26,676 nucleotides of DNA from Undibacterium sp. (GTDB taxonomy: Bacteria; Pseudomonadota; Gammaproteobacteria; Burkholderiales; Burkholderiaceae), in contig JACMRF010000085.1 in the NCBI GenBank assembly GCA_014376575.1, positions 1 to 26,676 on the forward strand, given 5' to 3'. Shown here in pieces: positions 1 through 7,000 of this stretch. The translations under genes were made by a program, and so were the position numbers. Each line of letters begins with the position of its first letter. Position 1 is the first letter of the stretch. The notes under the pieces are model-generated. The model saw only the letters and a program-made list of their open reading frames with translations. It was not told where the DNA came from and searched no databases.

Positions 1-335
1 CGAAGCAGTGCGGGTAATTGCTGCTTCGCGTATTGCACTATAAGTGGCAATATGAACACTGCGACAGGAGTTATCTTCATAACGCTTTCACGAGAAGATG
101 CAGAGTCTGTTTGCGCTCGGGGTAGCCGGCGTGGGACAATGCAACGTATCAGCCCGTAGCCAAAAATAGCCGCTACCGTGGTCACCGTCAACAAGCTTGC
201 GGGTCGCACAAGCGTCGCACCCAAAGCACGCAATGCAAGCTGCCCGCGATGCAAGGAGCCATGGGTTTGCAACCTCGATTGCGCGACTCTTAATTCCGCC
301 GCATAGATTGCGGACAGTGTCGGCGCGCGCATCAT
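1..335 (-). CDS. Partial small membrane protein in the YqjK position (3' end outside window)
   Basis: An open frame begins at an ATG whose bases overlap the stop of the preceding holin-like gene (ATGA overlap) and continues for 111 codons to the window edge without a stop. The start reads MMRAPTLSAIYAAELRVAQS. A hydrophobic stretch at about residues 47-67 and a second at about 88-104 suggest one or two membrane segments with an Arg-rich patch (RRLPR) between them. In Escherichia coli the order is yqjD (DUF883), yqjE (DUF1469), yqjK, so this is the positional equivalent of yqjK; that equivalence rests on order, size and hydrophobicity, not on visible homology. The overlap implies translational coupling within the operon driven from the motif near 1300. 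Confidence 0.6.
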   Translation of the reverse strand, partial: MMRAPTLSAIYAAELRVAQSRLQTHGSLHRGQLALRALGATLVRPASLLTVTTVAAIFGYGLIRCIVPRRLPRAQTDSASSRESVMKITPVAVFILPLIVQYAKQQLPALL

Positions 336-784
336 GAAGCGGATGGCTTCATGGGGCATTGCCCCGCTAATTGCCGTCTGGTGGCAGAAAAAAGTAGGGA
401 CTTACTCATGCCGATGCAGATGTAAATCAACACTACGCCGGTTGCGCCATTGATCACTGCGACCGCAATGACCGCCGCTGGCGTAGGCACTCCCAGTGAC
501 ATCGCTGCCATCGCGACAGCAACCATCAACCCCAACCACGCCGTCACGACACAAATGGCCGCGACCACACCGCATACGATCATCCAAGTGAGCATGAGCC
601 CGGCGCGGCGCGCCTCAAGCGACAGCAGATCAAGGAAATTGGAAAGCGCCGAATGCGCCGATGCCAGTGCGCTCGAGAATTCATCGAGTACACTGGCGGT
701 TGGCATACGCGCGCCTGCGTGGGCGCCCATTTGCGCCGCAGCTTCTACCGTCTGTGCAGCGGCGCCTGTTTCAAAGCTCGACAT
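332..784 (-). CDS. Holin-superfamily III / DUF1469 (YqjE-like) membrane protein
   Basis: A 150-residue protein. The N-terminal 60 residues are soluble and end in an amphipathic segment (SNFLDLLSLEARRAG) typical of the YqjE-like family. Two hydrophobic segments follow, at about residues 62-95 and 103-126, with a short Arg-containing cytoplasmic tail. Its ATG overlaps the stop of the upstream DUF883 gene by one base (TAATG), and its own stop overlaps the start of the next gene, so the three are a tight operon. The family is widespread in proteobacteria beside DUF883 genes and is annotated as phage holin family although it is chromosomal and not lytic as far as known. The exact function is unknown; a membrane-associated stress role is an inference from context. 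Confidence 0.75.
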   Translation of the reverse strand: MSSFETGAAAQTVEAAAQMGAHAGARMPTASVLDEFSSALASAHSALSNFLDLLSLEARRAGLMLTWMIVCGVVAAICVVTAWLGLMVAVAMAAMSLGVPTPAAVIAVAVINGATGVVLIYICIGMSKSLLFSATRRQLAGQCPMKPSAS

Positions 785-1167
785 TAGCGCAGCACCCGGC
801 TAAGCAAAAAGCCAGCAACTACAGCGATCCCTAGCGACTTGAACGGATTGGCTGAAACATACTCGCCAGTATCCGTAACCAGCTTTTTCTGCGTGACGTT
901 GAGGCTGCTACCTTGTTCTGCCAACCAGTCGGCTGCAGGTGCGGCAGCACCAGCCACCTTGTCGACCGCTTTGTGAGCCATTGCGGTGACTTGATCGATC
1001 GCAGGCTTGGCTTTGCGTGCAGCCTCTTCCGCCGCCCCTGCAATCGAATTGACGGTAGCGTGCGCGCTCAAAGAAGCTTTGGACAACATGCCATCAATTG
1101 CTATGCCATCAGTTGCCTGCGACAGTCCATTATTCGAAGGGGTAGAGCCGTGTGTAGTGTTATCCAT
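784..1167 (-). CDS. DUF883 family protein (ElaB/YqjD-like), C-terminal membrane anchor
   Basis: About 127 residues. The middle is Ala/Lys-rich and helical, and the C-terminus has the family signature: a conserved block (EYVSANPFKSLGIAVVAGF) and a single C-terminal membrane segment ending in Arg. E. coli ElaB/YqjD/YgaM proteins of this family are tail-anchored inner-membrane proteins that bind ribosomes in stationary phase; that role is transferred from the family. An in-frame ATG lies four codons upstream (1179), but only the internal ATG has a well-placed Shine-Dalgarno (GGA, 7 nt before it), so I prefer 1167. First gene of a three-gene operon, downstream of a copy of the recurrent palindrome. 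A second DUF883 gene lies at 15320. Confidence 0.85.
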   Translation of the reverse strand: MDNTTHGSTPSNNGLSQATDGIAIDGMLSKASLSAHATVNSIAGAAEEAARKAKPAIDQVTAMAHKAVDKVAGAAAPAADWLAEQGSSLNVTQKKLVTDTGEYVSANPFKSLGIAVVAGFLLSRVLR

Positions 1168-1269
1168 GATGTTTTCCATATTGTTGGTTAAAAAACGATA
1201 TGCCAGAAAGGCAGTCCTTCGTTGAAAAAGTTAGAGTAAACAATTCACCTTTTCGGAGATGACATGTTC

Positions 1270-1311
1270 ACCATATTCCGAGTGTCTTGTCGAGTCTGTA
1301 CGCTGAGCCAC
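1270..1311 (-). promoter_or_regulatory. Recurrent palindromic promoter motif, copy 1 (DUF883 operon)
   Basis: On the minus strand 1311-1294 reads GTGGCTCAGCGTACAGAC, matching the consensus GTNCGYTANCGNACAGAY. After an 18-nt spacer comes TATGGT (1275-1270), a plausible -10. The DUF883 start codon lies about 100 nt downstream of the -10. The left arm (GGC instead of GCG) is imperfect. Shared with eight other sites in the window. Confidence 0.6.
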
Positions 1312-1384
1312 ATAAAGTAGAGTTTTTGAAAACACCGACAACTAGATGTGAAGTAGCAAAGGTAAATCGCAAAAACAAGGTAAA

Positions 1385-1876
1385 CTATGAATTTCTTTGC
1401 GCAAAAAGCTCTTGCTTGCGATCGGCGATCTGGCTACCTAAATCGAGCATATCCAATTTTGTGGCCTTGGCCTTAGGAAACATCATGCCTTGCTCCTCTT
1501 TAACATGATGTTGTACATACTCACAAAGCACCTTGATTTTGGCGTCATACATTTCACCTTCTGGCTCCCTACCTTCAACCTGCGCGATAAGAGATGTTAG
1601 GGTTGCGTGTTCCACCGTGGCTTCAGGAACCAATAAATGATCCTTCATTGCCTTCTTTACCGCCGGGTAGAAAATTTCTTCTTCAACTTGTGCATGAACA
1701 CTAAGCTCCAAGCAAATTTGGGCAACAAGCTTTTTCTTCGTAGCTTTTGTTGTCGCCTTCTCATACTCATCAAACAGCTTGCTAACCGTCTTGTGATCTG
1801 CGCGTAAAATCGCGATCGCTTCCTGAGGTTTGCGTGGTGTGTTAACTTTCGGTGATTTGTTGGTTATTGCAGTCAT
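1385..1876 (-). CDS. Hemerythrin HHE-domain protein
   Basis: About 163 residues. It carries the hemerythrin HHE pattern: a first His in LRADHKTVSKLFDEYE (about residue 32 of the longer form), HAQVEEEIFYP (His and Glu ligands about 65-69), EHATL (His about 94) and QHHVKEEQGMMFP (His about 127 and Glu about 131). Such proteins hold a non-haem di-iron site and bind oxygen, NO or iron; which ligand applies here cannot be told. An upstream ATG at 1888 lacks a Shine-Dalgarno, whereas the ATG at 1876 has GGA at the right distance. It follows a 24-codon peptide gene and a membrane protein gene on the same strand and is likely cotranscribed with them. Confidence 0.85.
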   Translation of the reverse strand: MTAITNKSPKVNTPRKPQEAIAILRADHKTVSKLFDEYEKATTKATKKKLVAQICLELSVHAQVEEEIFYPAVKKAMKDHLLVPEATVEHATLTSLIAQVEGREPEGEMYDAKIKVLCEYVQHHVKEEQGMMFPKAKATKLDMLDLGSQIADRKQELFAQRNS

Positions 1877-1952
1877 GATTTTTTCCATTTTAGTGAGAAT
1901 TGAGACGCCAGACTTGATTGGTGTGTGCTGAATCGCCCCGCTATTGAAAAAA

Positions 1953-2027
1953 CTAGTGAACGAACAAGGCGATTAAAATAATGATGGGAATAGGTATGCC
2001 GATAAAAAATAATAGTAGTGAACGCAC
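1953..2027 (-). CDS. 24-residue hydrophobic peptide (GTG start)
   Basis: A 75-nt ORF starting GTG at 2027, preceded by a strong Shine-Dalgarno (CTGGAG, then AACATC) and ending TAG. The peptide begins MRSLLLFFIGIPIPIIILIA and ends LFVH, so it is one membrane-spanning helix with an IPIP motif, a single Arg at the N-terminus and nothing else. It sits between the stop of the 325-residue membrane protein and the hemerythrin gene, on the same strand. Similar tiny peptides with a G-I-P-I-P core are, from memory, present in other betaproteobacteria as hypothetical proteins. The good ribosome site, membrane-helix composition and operon position support a real gene; function unknown. Confidence 0.6.
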   Translation of the reverse strand: MRSLLLFFIGIPIPIIILIALFVH

Positions 2028-2065
2028 GATGTTCTCCAGAGTTGATCTGTGTTAACGAAATTAGA

Positions 2066-3043
2066 TTAGGCGTCGCGTGAGCGACCACCCCATGTTGCAG
2101 CAAGGCTTGCAGAAAACGCTCCCATCAGTAAGGACACAAACAGCCATAGAGTCGCGTAAATGGTGACTTTGCGTAGTTTGTCAGCAGCCTCTCTCACCTT
2201 GATTTTTGCGTCTTCTGTCTTTTTCTGTAAGTTGGCAAAGTTGTCGTTGACACGTTTCTCAGCGTCCTGCTGATTCAACCCGGTACGTTGTGCAACCAGT
2301 TGCCCAACATAAGTGGCATCTGGCGGTGGCAATATCTTCGTATTCATTGAATGAACAAAGATACGGGTAACCTCAAGCAATATTGCTGCATTCTGAGCAT
2401 GATCGACTGTCGCTGATTTTGTGAGTGAAGGGGTGCTGGAAACTGGACGGAACAATGCGTCAATAAAATACCCGGTTGTGCCATCTCCAGATTCATTAAC
2501 AGAATCACGTCCATCCATCTCACTTCCAACTTTTGCAGCCCCGCCTACCAAAGCGGCGGTTGCAGTGCTACTCGTTGCACCGGCACCTGCATGGGCAGCG
2601 CCAGTAGCGATGTTTCCTATTGCAGAGGCAAGCAGCGCCGTAGTCGCAAGTGTGGCAACTGCCCAAGCCATGAACCCATGCGCCGTATCGCGAAAGTGGA
2701 CTTCATCACTATGCACTCCAGCCCATTTCGTTCTCAGTCTTCCAGATAAATAGCCACCCATTCCGGCAGCGATTATTTGTGTGACAGCAACCCAAATAAT
2801 GGTAGACACACCAAAGCCAGAGGCGCTAATACCTGCATGTGACCATGGTGAAATTGAAGATAATCCCAAGCCAGTACCCAACATCAATAGAATCAGTGAT
2901 AAGACAGCTGCAGTGCTTGCACCGACCAAAATAGACGCCCAGGAAACCACGTGGGCATTTGCATGAATGTAGTCGGAATAGGATACTGGAGGCAAGTGGT
3001 TGCGTGCCACTTTTTCCGAGCTTAGCGAATTCGACATAGTCAT
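2066..3043 (-). CDS. Uncharacterised four-TM membrane protein
   Basis: A 325-residue protein with ATG preceded by AGGAG at 6 nt. Hydrophobic segments lie at about residues 33-62 (containing SWASILVGAS and LGTGLGLSSISPW), 76-100, 122-145 and 293-318. Between the third and fourth is a roughly 145-residue soluble region ending in a charged helix (EDAKIKVREAADKLRKV). The SW.SI..GA...LGLG.GLG..S.SPW start recalls a family of hypothetical membrane proteins in Burkholderiales and rhizobia, sometimes named PhnA-like; I would not assign a function. It is the first gene of a probable operon with the 24-residue peptide and the hemerythrin protein, behind a motif copy 51 nt upstream of its ATG. Confidence 0.8.
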   Translation of the reverse strand: MTMSNSLSSEKVARNHLPPVSYSDYIHANAHVVSWASILVGASTAAVLSLILLMLGTGLGLSSISPWSHAGISASGFGVSTIIWVAVTQIIAAGMGGYLSGRLRTKWAGVHSDEVHFRDTAHGFMAWAVATLATTALLASAIGNIATGAAHAGAGATSSTATAALVGGAAKVGSEMDGRDSVNESGDGTTGYFIDALFRPVSSTPSLTKSATVDHAQNAAILLEVTRIFVHSMNTKILPPPDATYVGQLVAQRTGLNQQDAEKRVNDNFANLQKKTEDAKIKVREAADKLRKVTIYATLWLFVSLLMGAFSASLAATWGGRSRDA

Positions 3044-3067
3044 TTTAATCTCCTGATTTTCTAGTTA

Positions 3068-3111
3068 ATAGTGTCACTTTTGCTACTGAAGATATCTGTT
3101 CGTTACCGTAC
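3068..3111 (-). promoter_or_regulatory. Recurrent palindromic promoter motif, copy 2 (membrane protein / hemerythrin operon)
   Basis: Minus strand 3111-3094 reads GTACGGTAACGAACAGAT. The spacing to a -10 is the least regular of the set: the best hexamer is CACTAT at 3073-3068, 20 nt after the motif. The ATG of the membrane protein is 51 nt from the motif, so a short leader would result. Confidence 0.5.
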
Positions 3112-3169
3112 ATAAAACTACAATAATTGATACTGATTTTCAGGAGAATTTTTATTGATGTGGCCGGTC

Positions 3170-3550
3170 TTAATACTTCCATGCGGCGACTAGTTTCACT
3201 CCCCGGTGCCCGCCGCGTAGACGCAGTGTGCCATTTTCGCTCATGCGATATTCCAACGCAGCGCGATCGCCATTGGGGGCGTAATGTAAGGAAAAATTGG
3301 AGGTTGCCAGCGGGAGATTTTTTCCTGTGTCATTGGCGATTGTAGCTTGAGGCTTATTGGTGGATTCCTTGTTAAGGCGCGAGAGCGTACCTTCATTTTT
3401 GCTTACTTGGCGTTTTGCCGACGGAGCCGGAATACCGCTACTCAATTGATCAACTTTATTTGGTTTATTGAAGTCGTTCAGCTCCTGCCCGCAAGTGATC
3501 GACGCGCACGTGAGCAAGATACTGAACAAGCAAGCTGTGATGATTTTCAT
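3170..3550 (-). CDS. Small secreted protein of unknown function
   Basis: A 126-residue protein with a clear export signal: MKIITACLFSILLTCASITC, followed by a polar, Asn/Lys/Ser-rich mature region. A Cys sits near the end of the hydrophobic core, but the -1 residue is Thr, so it does not fit a lipobox well and signal peptidase I cleavage is likelier. The C-terminal third (SLHYAPNGDRAALEYRMSENGTLRLRGGHRGVKLVAAWKY in family-neutral terms) is basic with alternating hydrophobic residues, possibly beta structure. AAGGA precedes the ATG by 8 nt. It follows the small ORFs at 3591-3879 on the same strand and may share their transcript from the motif at 3928-3945. I do not recognise the family. Confidence 0.65.
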   Translation of the reverse strand: MKIITACLFSILLTCASITCGQELNDFNKPNKVDQLSSGIPAPSAKRQVSKNEGTLSRLNKESTNKPQATIANDTGKNLPLATSNFSLHYAPNGDRAALEYRMSENGTLRLRGGHRGVKLVAAWKY

Positions 3551-3590
3551 CGCTGTCTATCCTTAAAAAACCAAACCTGGGTAGTGGTTT

Positions 3591-3769
3591 TTATTTTTCT
3601 ATCAGGTTGATGTGATTCGGTAATTTAAAATAAGACCGATCGTGGGTTAGTAAAATTTTGATATGGGCCTGTTCCCATTTCACCTCATTGGCTTTGGCGG
3701 CTGCCTTTGCTTTACGTAACGCCAGGAAATACTATTATTGCGTTGGTGGTTTTCGACATGGATTGTCAT
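3591..3769 (-). pseudogene. Small gene with an apparent single-base frameshift
   Basis: The frame from 3731 to 3591 encodes a protein-like tail (LALRKAKAAAKANEVKWEQA, then HIKILLTHDRSYFKLPNHIN and LIEK, stop TAA) but has no start and is preceded by TAA TAG. Two other frames enter from upstream: one from ATG 3769 (MTIHVENHQRNNSISWRY) and one from ATG 3759 (MSKTTNAIIVF). Removing one C of the CC at 3726-3725 joins the 3759 frame to the tail, giving a continuous peptide of about 55 residues; a one-base insertion would join the 3769 frame instead. This could be a decayed gene, a sequencing error or programmed frameshifting. Composition and codon pattern of the tail are the main evidence; the family is unknown. 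Confidence 0.35.
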
Positions 3770-3790
3770 CAGGATGTTTCCTGATGACAA
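3763..3790 (-). promoter_or_regulatory. 12-bp perfect hairpin covering an ORF junction
   Basis: 3763-3774 and 3779-3790 are exact inverted repeats (TGTCATCAGGA plus one flanking base pair) around a 4-nt loop. On the minus-strand RNA the 5' arm contains the AGGA ribosome site and the 3' arm contains the TGATG stop/start junction of the two small ORFs. It could hide the second start until the first ORF is translated. On the plus strand it is followed by a T-run at a short distance, so a terminator for a plus transcript is an alternative. Confidence 0.5.
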
Positions 3791-3879
3791 ATTAAATTTT
3801 TTGTATCCTCTATTTTCTGCAACCATGAAGAAAGTTTTTGTTGATGTCTGGCGGTGATTTTTTTACGCATCGCGTGCAT
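3769..3879 (-). CDS. 36-residue basic peptide, possible small gene
   Basis: ATG at 3879, stop TGA at 3771-3769. The sequence begins MHAMRKKITARHQQKLSSWL and ends with QKIEDTKNLICHQETS, so it is basic and probably helical. There is no convincing Shine-Dalgarno, which lowers confidence. It is supported by position: a motif copy with a -10-like hexamer ends about 22 nt upstream, and the stop overlaps the next ATG (TGATG) inside a perfect hairpin. No family recognised. Confidence 0.35.
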   Translation of the reverse strand: MHAMRKKITARHQQKLSSWLQKIEDTKNLICHQETS

Positions 3880-3900
3880 CAAGAAAATTTCATTATCTTC

Positions 3901-3945
3901 AGCTTAGACCTACCAATAAAAAAATATGTACGATAGCGAACGGAT
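3901..3945 (-). promoter_or_regulatory. Recurrent palindromic promoter motif, copy 3 (small ORFs / secreted protein)
   Basis: Plus strand 3928-3945 reads GTACGATAGCGAACGGAT; the 14-bp palindrome on the minus strand is GTTCGCTATCGTAC. In the minus direction TAAGCT (3906-3901) follows at a 17-nt spacer, counted from the 18-bp frame. No -10 is seen in the plus direction, where no gene follows. The copy lies just past the terminator of the glucan synthase gene, where a new minus-strand promoter makes sense, though the tail (RGAT) matches better on the plus strand. Confidence 0.45.
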
Positions 3946-3948
3946 AGC

Positions 3949-3973
3949 AAAATAAAAATTGGCAAGCCTTGCC
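3949..3973 (-). terminator. Rho-independent terminator of the glucan synthase gene
   Basis: On the minus strand GGCAA-GGC-TTGCC is followed directly by AATTTTTATTTT. It lies about 120 nt past the stop codon of the 8.9-kb gene. A short stem (5 bp) but with a clear T-rich tail. 3974-4092 holds no gene that I can see. Confidence 0.55.
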
Positions 3974-4092
3974 GCTATCAGGTGTGATGATAAAACGCAG
4001 TCTCGTTGCGACAACTGATTAACTAGTGTGCGCTTCTCACGCGCGCACGACGAACCGAATTGCAGGGAGCTCCCTAATCGTACCAACACACG

Positions 4093-7000
4093 CTAGGCCA
4101 GCACGATAATTTCTACAATATGGTTTTGCTGATCGTCGATCAGCGCAATGAACTGACCTGTTTGTCTGACACCATCGACGCTCACGCTCGCTACCGCACC
4201 GGCATTGCGGCTTTGCGTAATGACGATGTGATACATCGTGTCACGATAGCGGTAATGTATTTGATAAGTACTCCAATCACGTGGCAAGCACGGACTGATC
4301 ATCAGTTTGTCCCCCATCAGATGCAAGCCTAGCAGCGACTCTGTCATCAGGCGATACATCCAGCCGGATGACCCTGTGTACCACGTCCAGCCACCGCGGC
4401 CTACGTGCGGTGCGACTGCATAGACATCGGCCGCAATGACATACGGTTCCACTTTATATCTGGCGATATGTTCGGCAGAGTTGCCATGATTAACCGGGTT
4501 GATCATGCGCATTAATTCCCAGGCGCGCTCCTTGTCGGCCGGTTCACCGCCTGCGCCCATCTTGGCAAAAGCCATGGCAGTCCAGATGGCAGCATGGGTG
4601 TATTGCCCGCCGTTCTCACGTACGCCAGGGACATAGCCGCGTATGTAGCCCGGATTTTGGTCTGATTTATCGAAAGGCGGATCAAGTAGTTGAATGATGG
4701 CGTCGTCGCGCTTTACCAGGCGCCGGTCTACCGCTTCCATTGCCATTTTTGTGCGTGTTGGGTCACCCGCACCAGACAAGACCGACCAGCTTTGTGAAAT
4801 GGAATCAATCTGGCATTCGATATTCTGGGCAGAGCCCAGCGGTGTACCATCATCAAAATAGGCGCGGCGATACCAATTTCCGTCCCAGCCATTACTCTCT
4901 ATATTTTGCTGCAGCTGCACGGCCTCGCGATGGCATCGTTCAGAGAAAGAAGTGTCATTTTTTATCATCGCGACCTCCGCAAAGCGCATCAGTACCTCGT
5001 AGAGAAAAAAACTGAGCCAGATGCTTTCGCCTTTGCCATGCTGGCCAACCTTGTCCATACCGTCGTTCCAGTCGCAAGAGCCAATCAGTGATAAACCATG
5101 CACACCAAATTTTAAGCCGCGTTCTATCGCCCTCACGCAATGCACATACAGCGTGGCCGTTTCAGATGAGCGCATCGGCAGATCATAGTAAGAATCTTCT
5201 TCCTGATTGAGTGAGCGACCCTCGATGAAATGGATCACTTCATCGAGTACGCCGTTGTCGCCGGTACTCGATATGTAGCGAAACACCGCCAGCGGCAGCC
5301 ACAAGAAATCGTCTGAGCAGTGGGTGCGGACGCCGCGGTCAGTTGGTGGGTGCCACCAGTGTTGGGCATCGCCTTCGATAAACTGATGTGCGGCGCACAG
5401 CAAAAGATGTGCGCGCACCAGTTTAGGCTCACTATGCACAAGCGCCATGCTGTCTTGCAATTGATCGCGGAAACCGAAAGCGCCGCCGGACTGATAATAG
5501 CCACTGCGCGCCCACAGACGGCAGGCAATGGTCTGGTACATTAACCAGCCGTTGGCGAGTACGTTAAAGGCCGGATCTGGCGTCTCTACCTGCACCGCAC
5601 TGAGGGTGTGTTGCCAATATGCGTTGACCGCCGCCAACGCTTCGTGTGCAGCACTGGCACCACGATGCCGCAGTACCAACTGACTGACGTCCATATGGCG
5701 TGTGTCGGCGACACCAAGCATGAAGACCATCTCTTTCTGCTGCCCTTGATGTAATTCAAAAGGCACCTGCATGGCGGCGCAAGGATCCAGCCCCGCACCT
5801 AGCTTGCCGGATAAACGGATTTGCTCCATGGCGGCAGGGTTGTGCAGCGAGCGGTTACGGCCGATGAATTCATTGCGGTCGCCGCTGACACAGCGGGTAC
5901 TGCTGTCAACATCGAAGAACGCGGTGCGTTGGGTAAATTCAGTGTTGTAGGGGTTGCGGGCAAGCAGGGCGCTGGTGGTTGTGTCGGTTTCAGTGTGGAT
6001 GTGCATCACGGTTTTTGGCCGAAGATCTCCGAGCACCCACTCAACATAACCGGTGGCGGATAATTGCCGTGTTCGGTCAGAAACATTACGGATGCGCAGA
6101 ACCGAATATTTAATAGCGGCATCAAGGGCGACATAGACTGTTAATTCTGATACCAGACCATCTTCACAATGCTCAAACACACTATAACCAAAACCATGCC
6201 GCGTCACATAATCGCCCCTGCCACGACAAGGTAATGGCGTAGGGGACCAGTAATGACCGGTCTCTTCATCACGCAGATAAAATACTTCGCCACCGAGATC
6301 ACTAACAGGGTCGTTGGCCCACGGCGTCAGGCGGAACTCATGGGCGTTTTCACCCCAGGTGTAGGCTTGCCCACTTTCGGAAATGACGCTGCCGAACTGC
6401 GCATTGGCCAGCACATTGACCCAAGGCGCAGGCGTGACTTTTGCGCTGGAGGTGGTGATGATGTATTCGCGGCCATCAGGAGTAAAGCCCCCTATGCCAT
6501 TGGTCAGTATCATTTCTCGTTTAGCTAGTACATCGGCATTGCGTGCAGTCGGTGCCGTACTGCTTGGCCTCAAGCGCGGCACTCTGTTTTCTACCAGATT
6601 AGGTGCACTGGCCTGCTCGTCGGTTGAAGCATTAATAAAGGGAAAGAAGCGCCGGCGTTCCTCGGACTGTTCACGCTTATTGATCTGTTCTGCCAACGGT
6701 GAAATCTTGGCCGAGAAACTTTGCCTGCGCTCTTCCACTAGATCACGGCGATTAATTTGCTCGGCCAGCGTGCCACGGCTATCCGATAAAATGGCCCGTG
6801 CTACGGATTGAAATAAGATGCGATCTTCGTTGGAAATCTGATCGATGACGCGGACAAAAATCCCTCCTGGTTTGTCTATCGCGTGAGCGCCGGTAACGGA
6901 TGAAATCAGACCGAGAATTTGCTCCTGCAATTCTTGTCGGTAGCCGTTATGCTCTTCATTCCAGATCGCCAGATCCACCGCCAGACCTTTTGAGCGCCAG

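Noticed and set aside
450..803. A 117-codon plus-strand frame opposite the holin-like gene
   Set aside because: Antisense shadow of a gene with recognisable family features and operon overlaps.
2045..2060. TTTCGTTAACACAGAT on the minus strand upstream of the 24-residue peptide
   Set aside because: It would need a 2-bp deletion in the palindrome; probably chance resemblance.
5821..6811. Several long plus-strand frames inside the glucan synthase gene
   Set aside because: Antisense shadows; the opposite strand has continuous conserved GH94 motifs.
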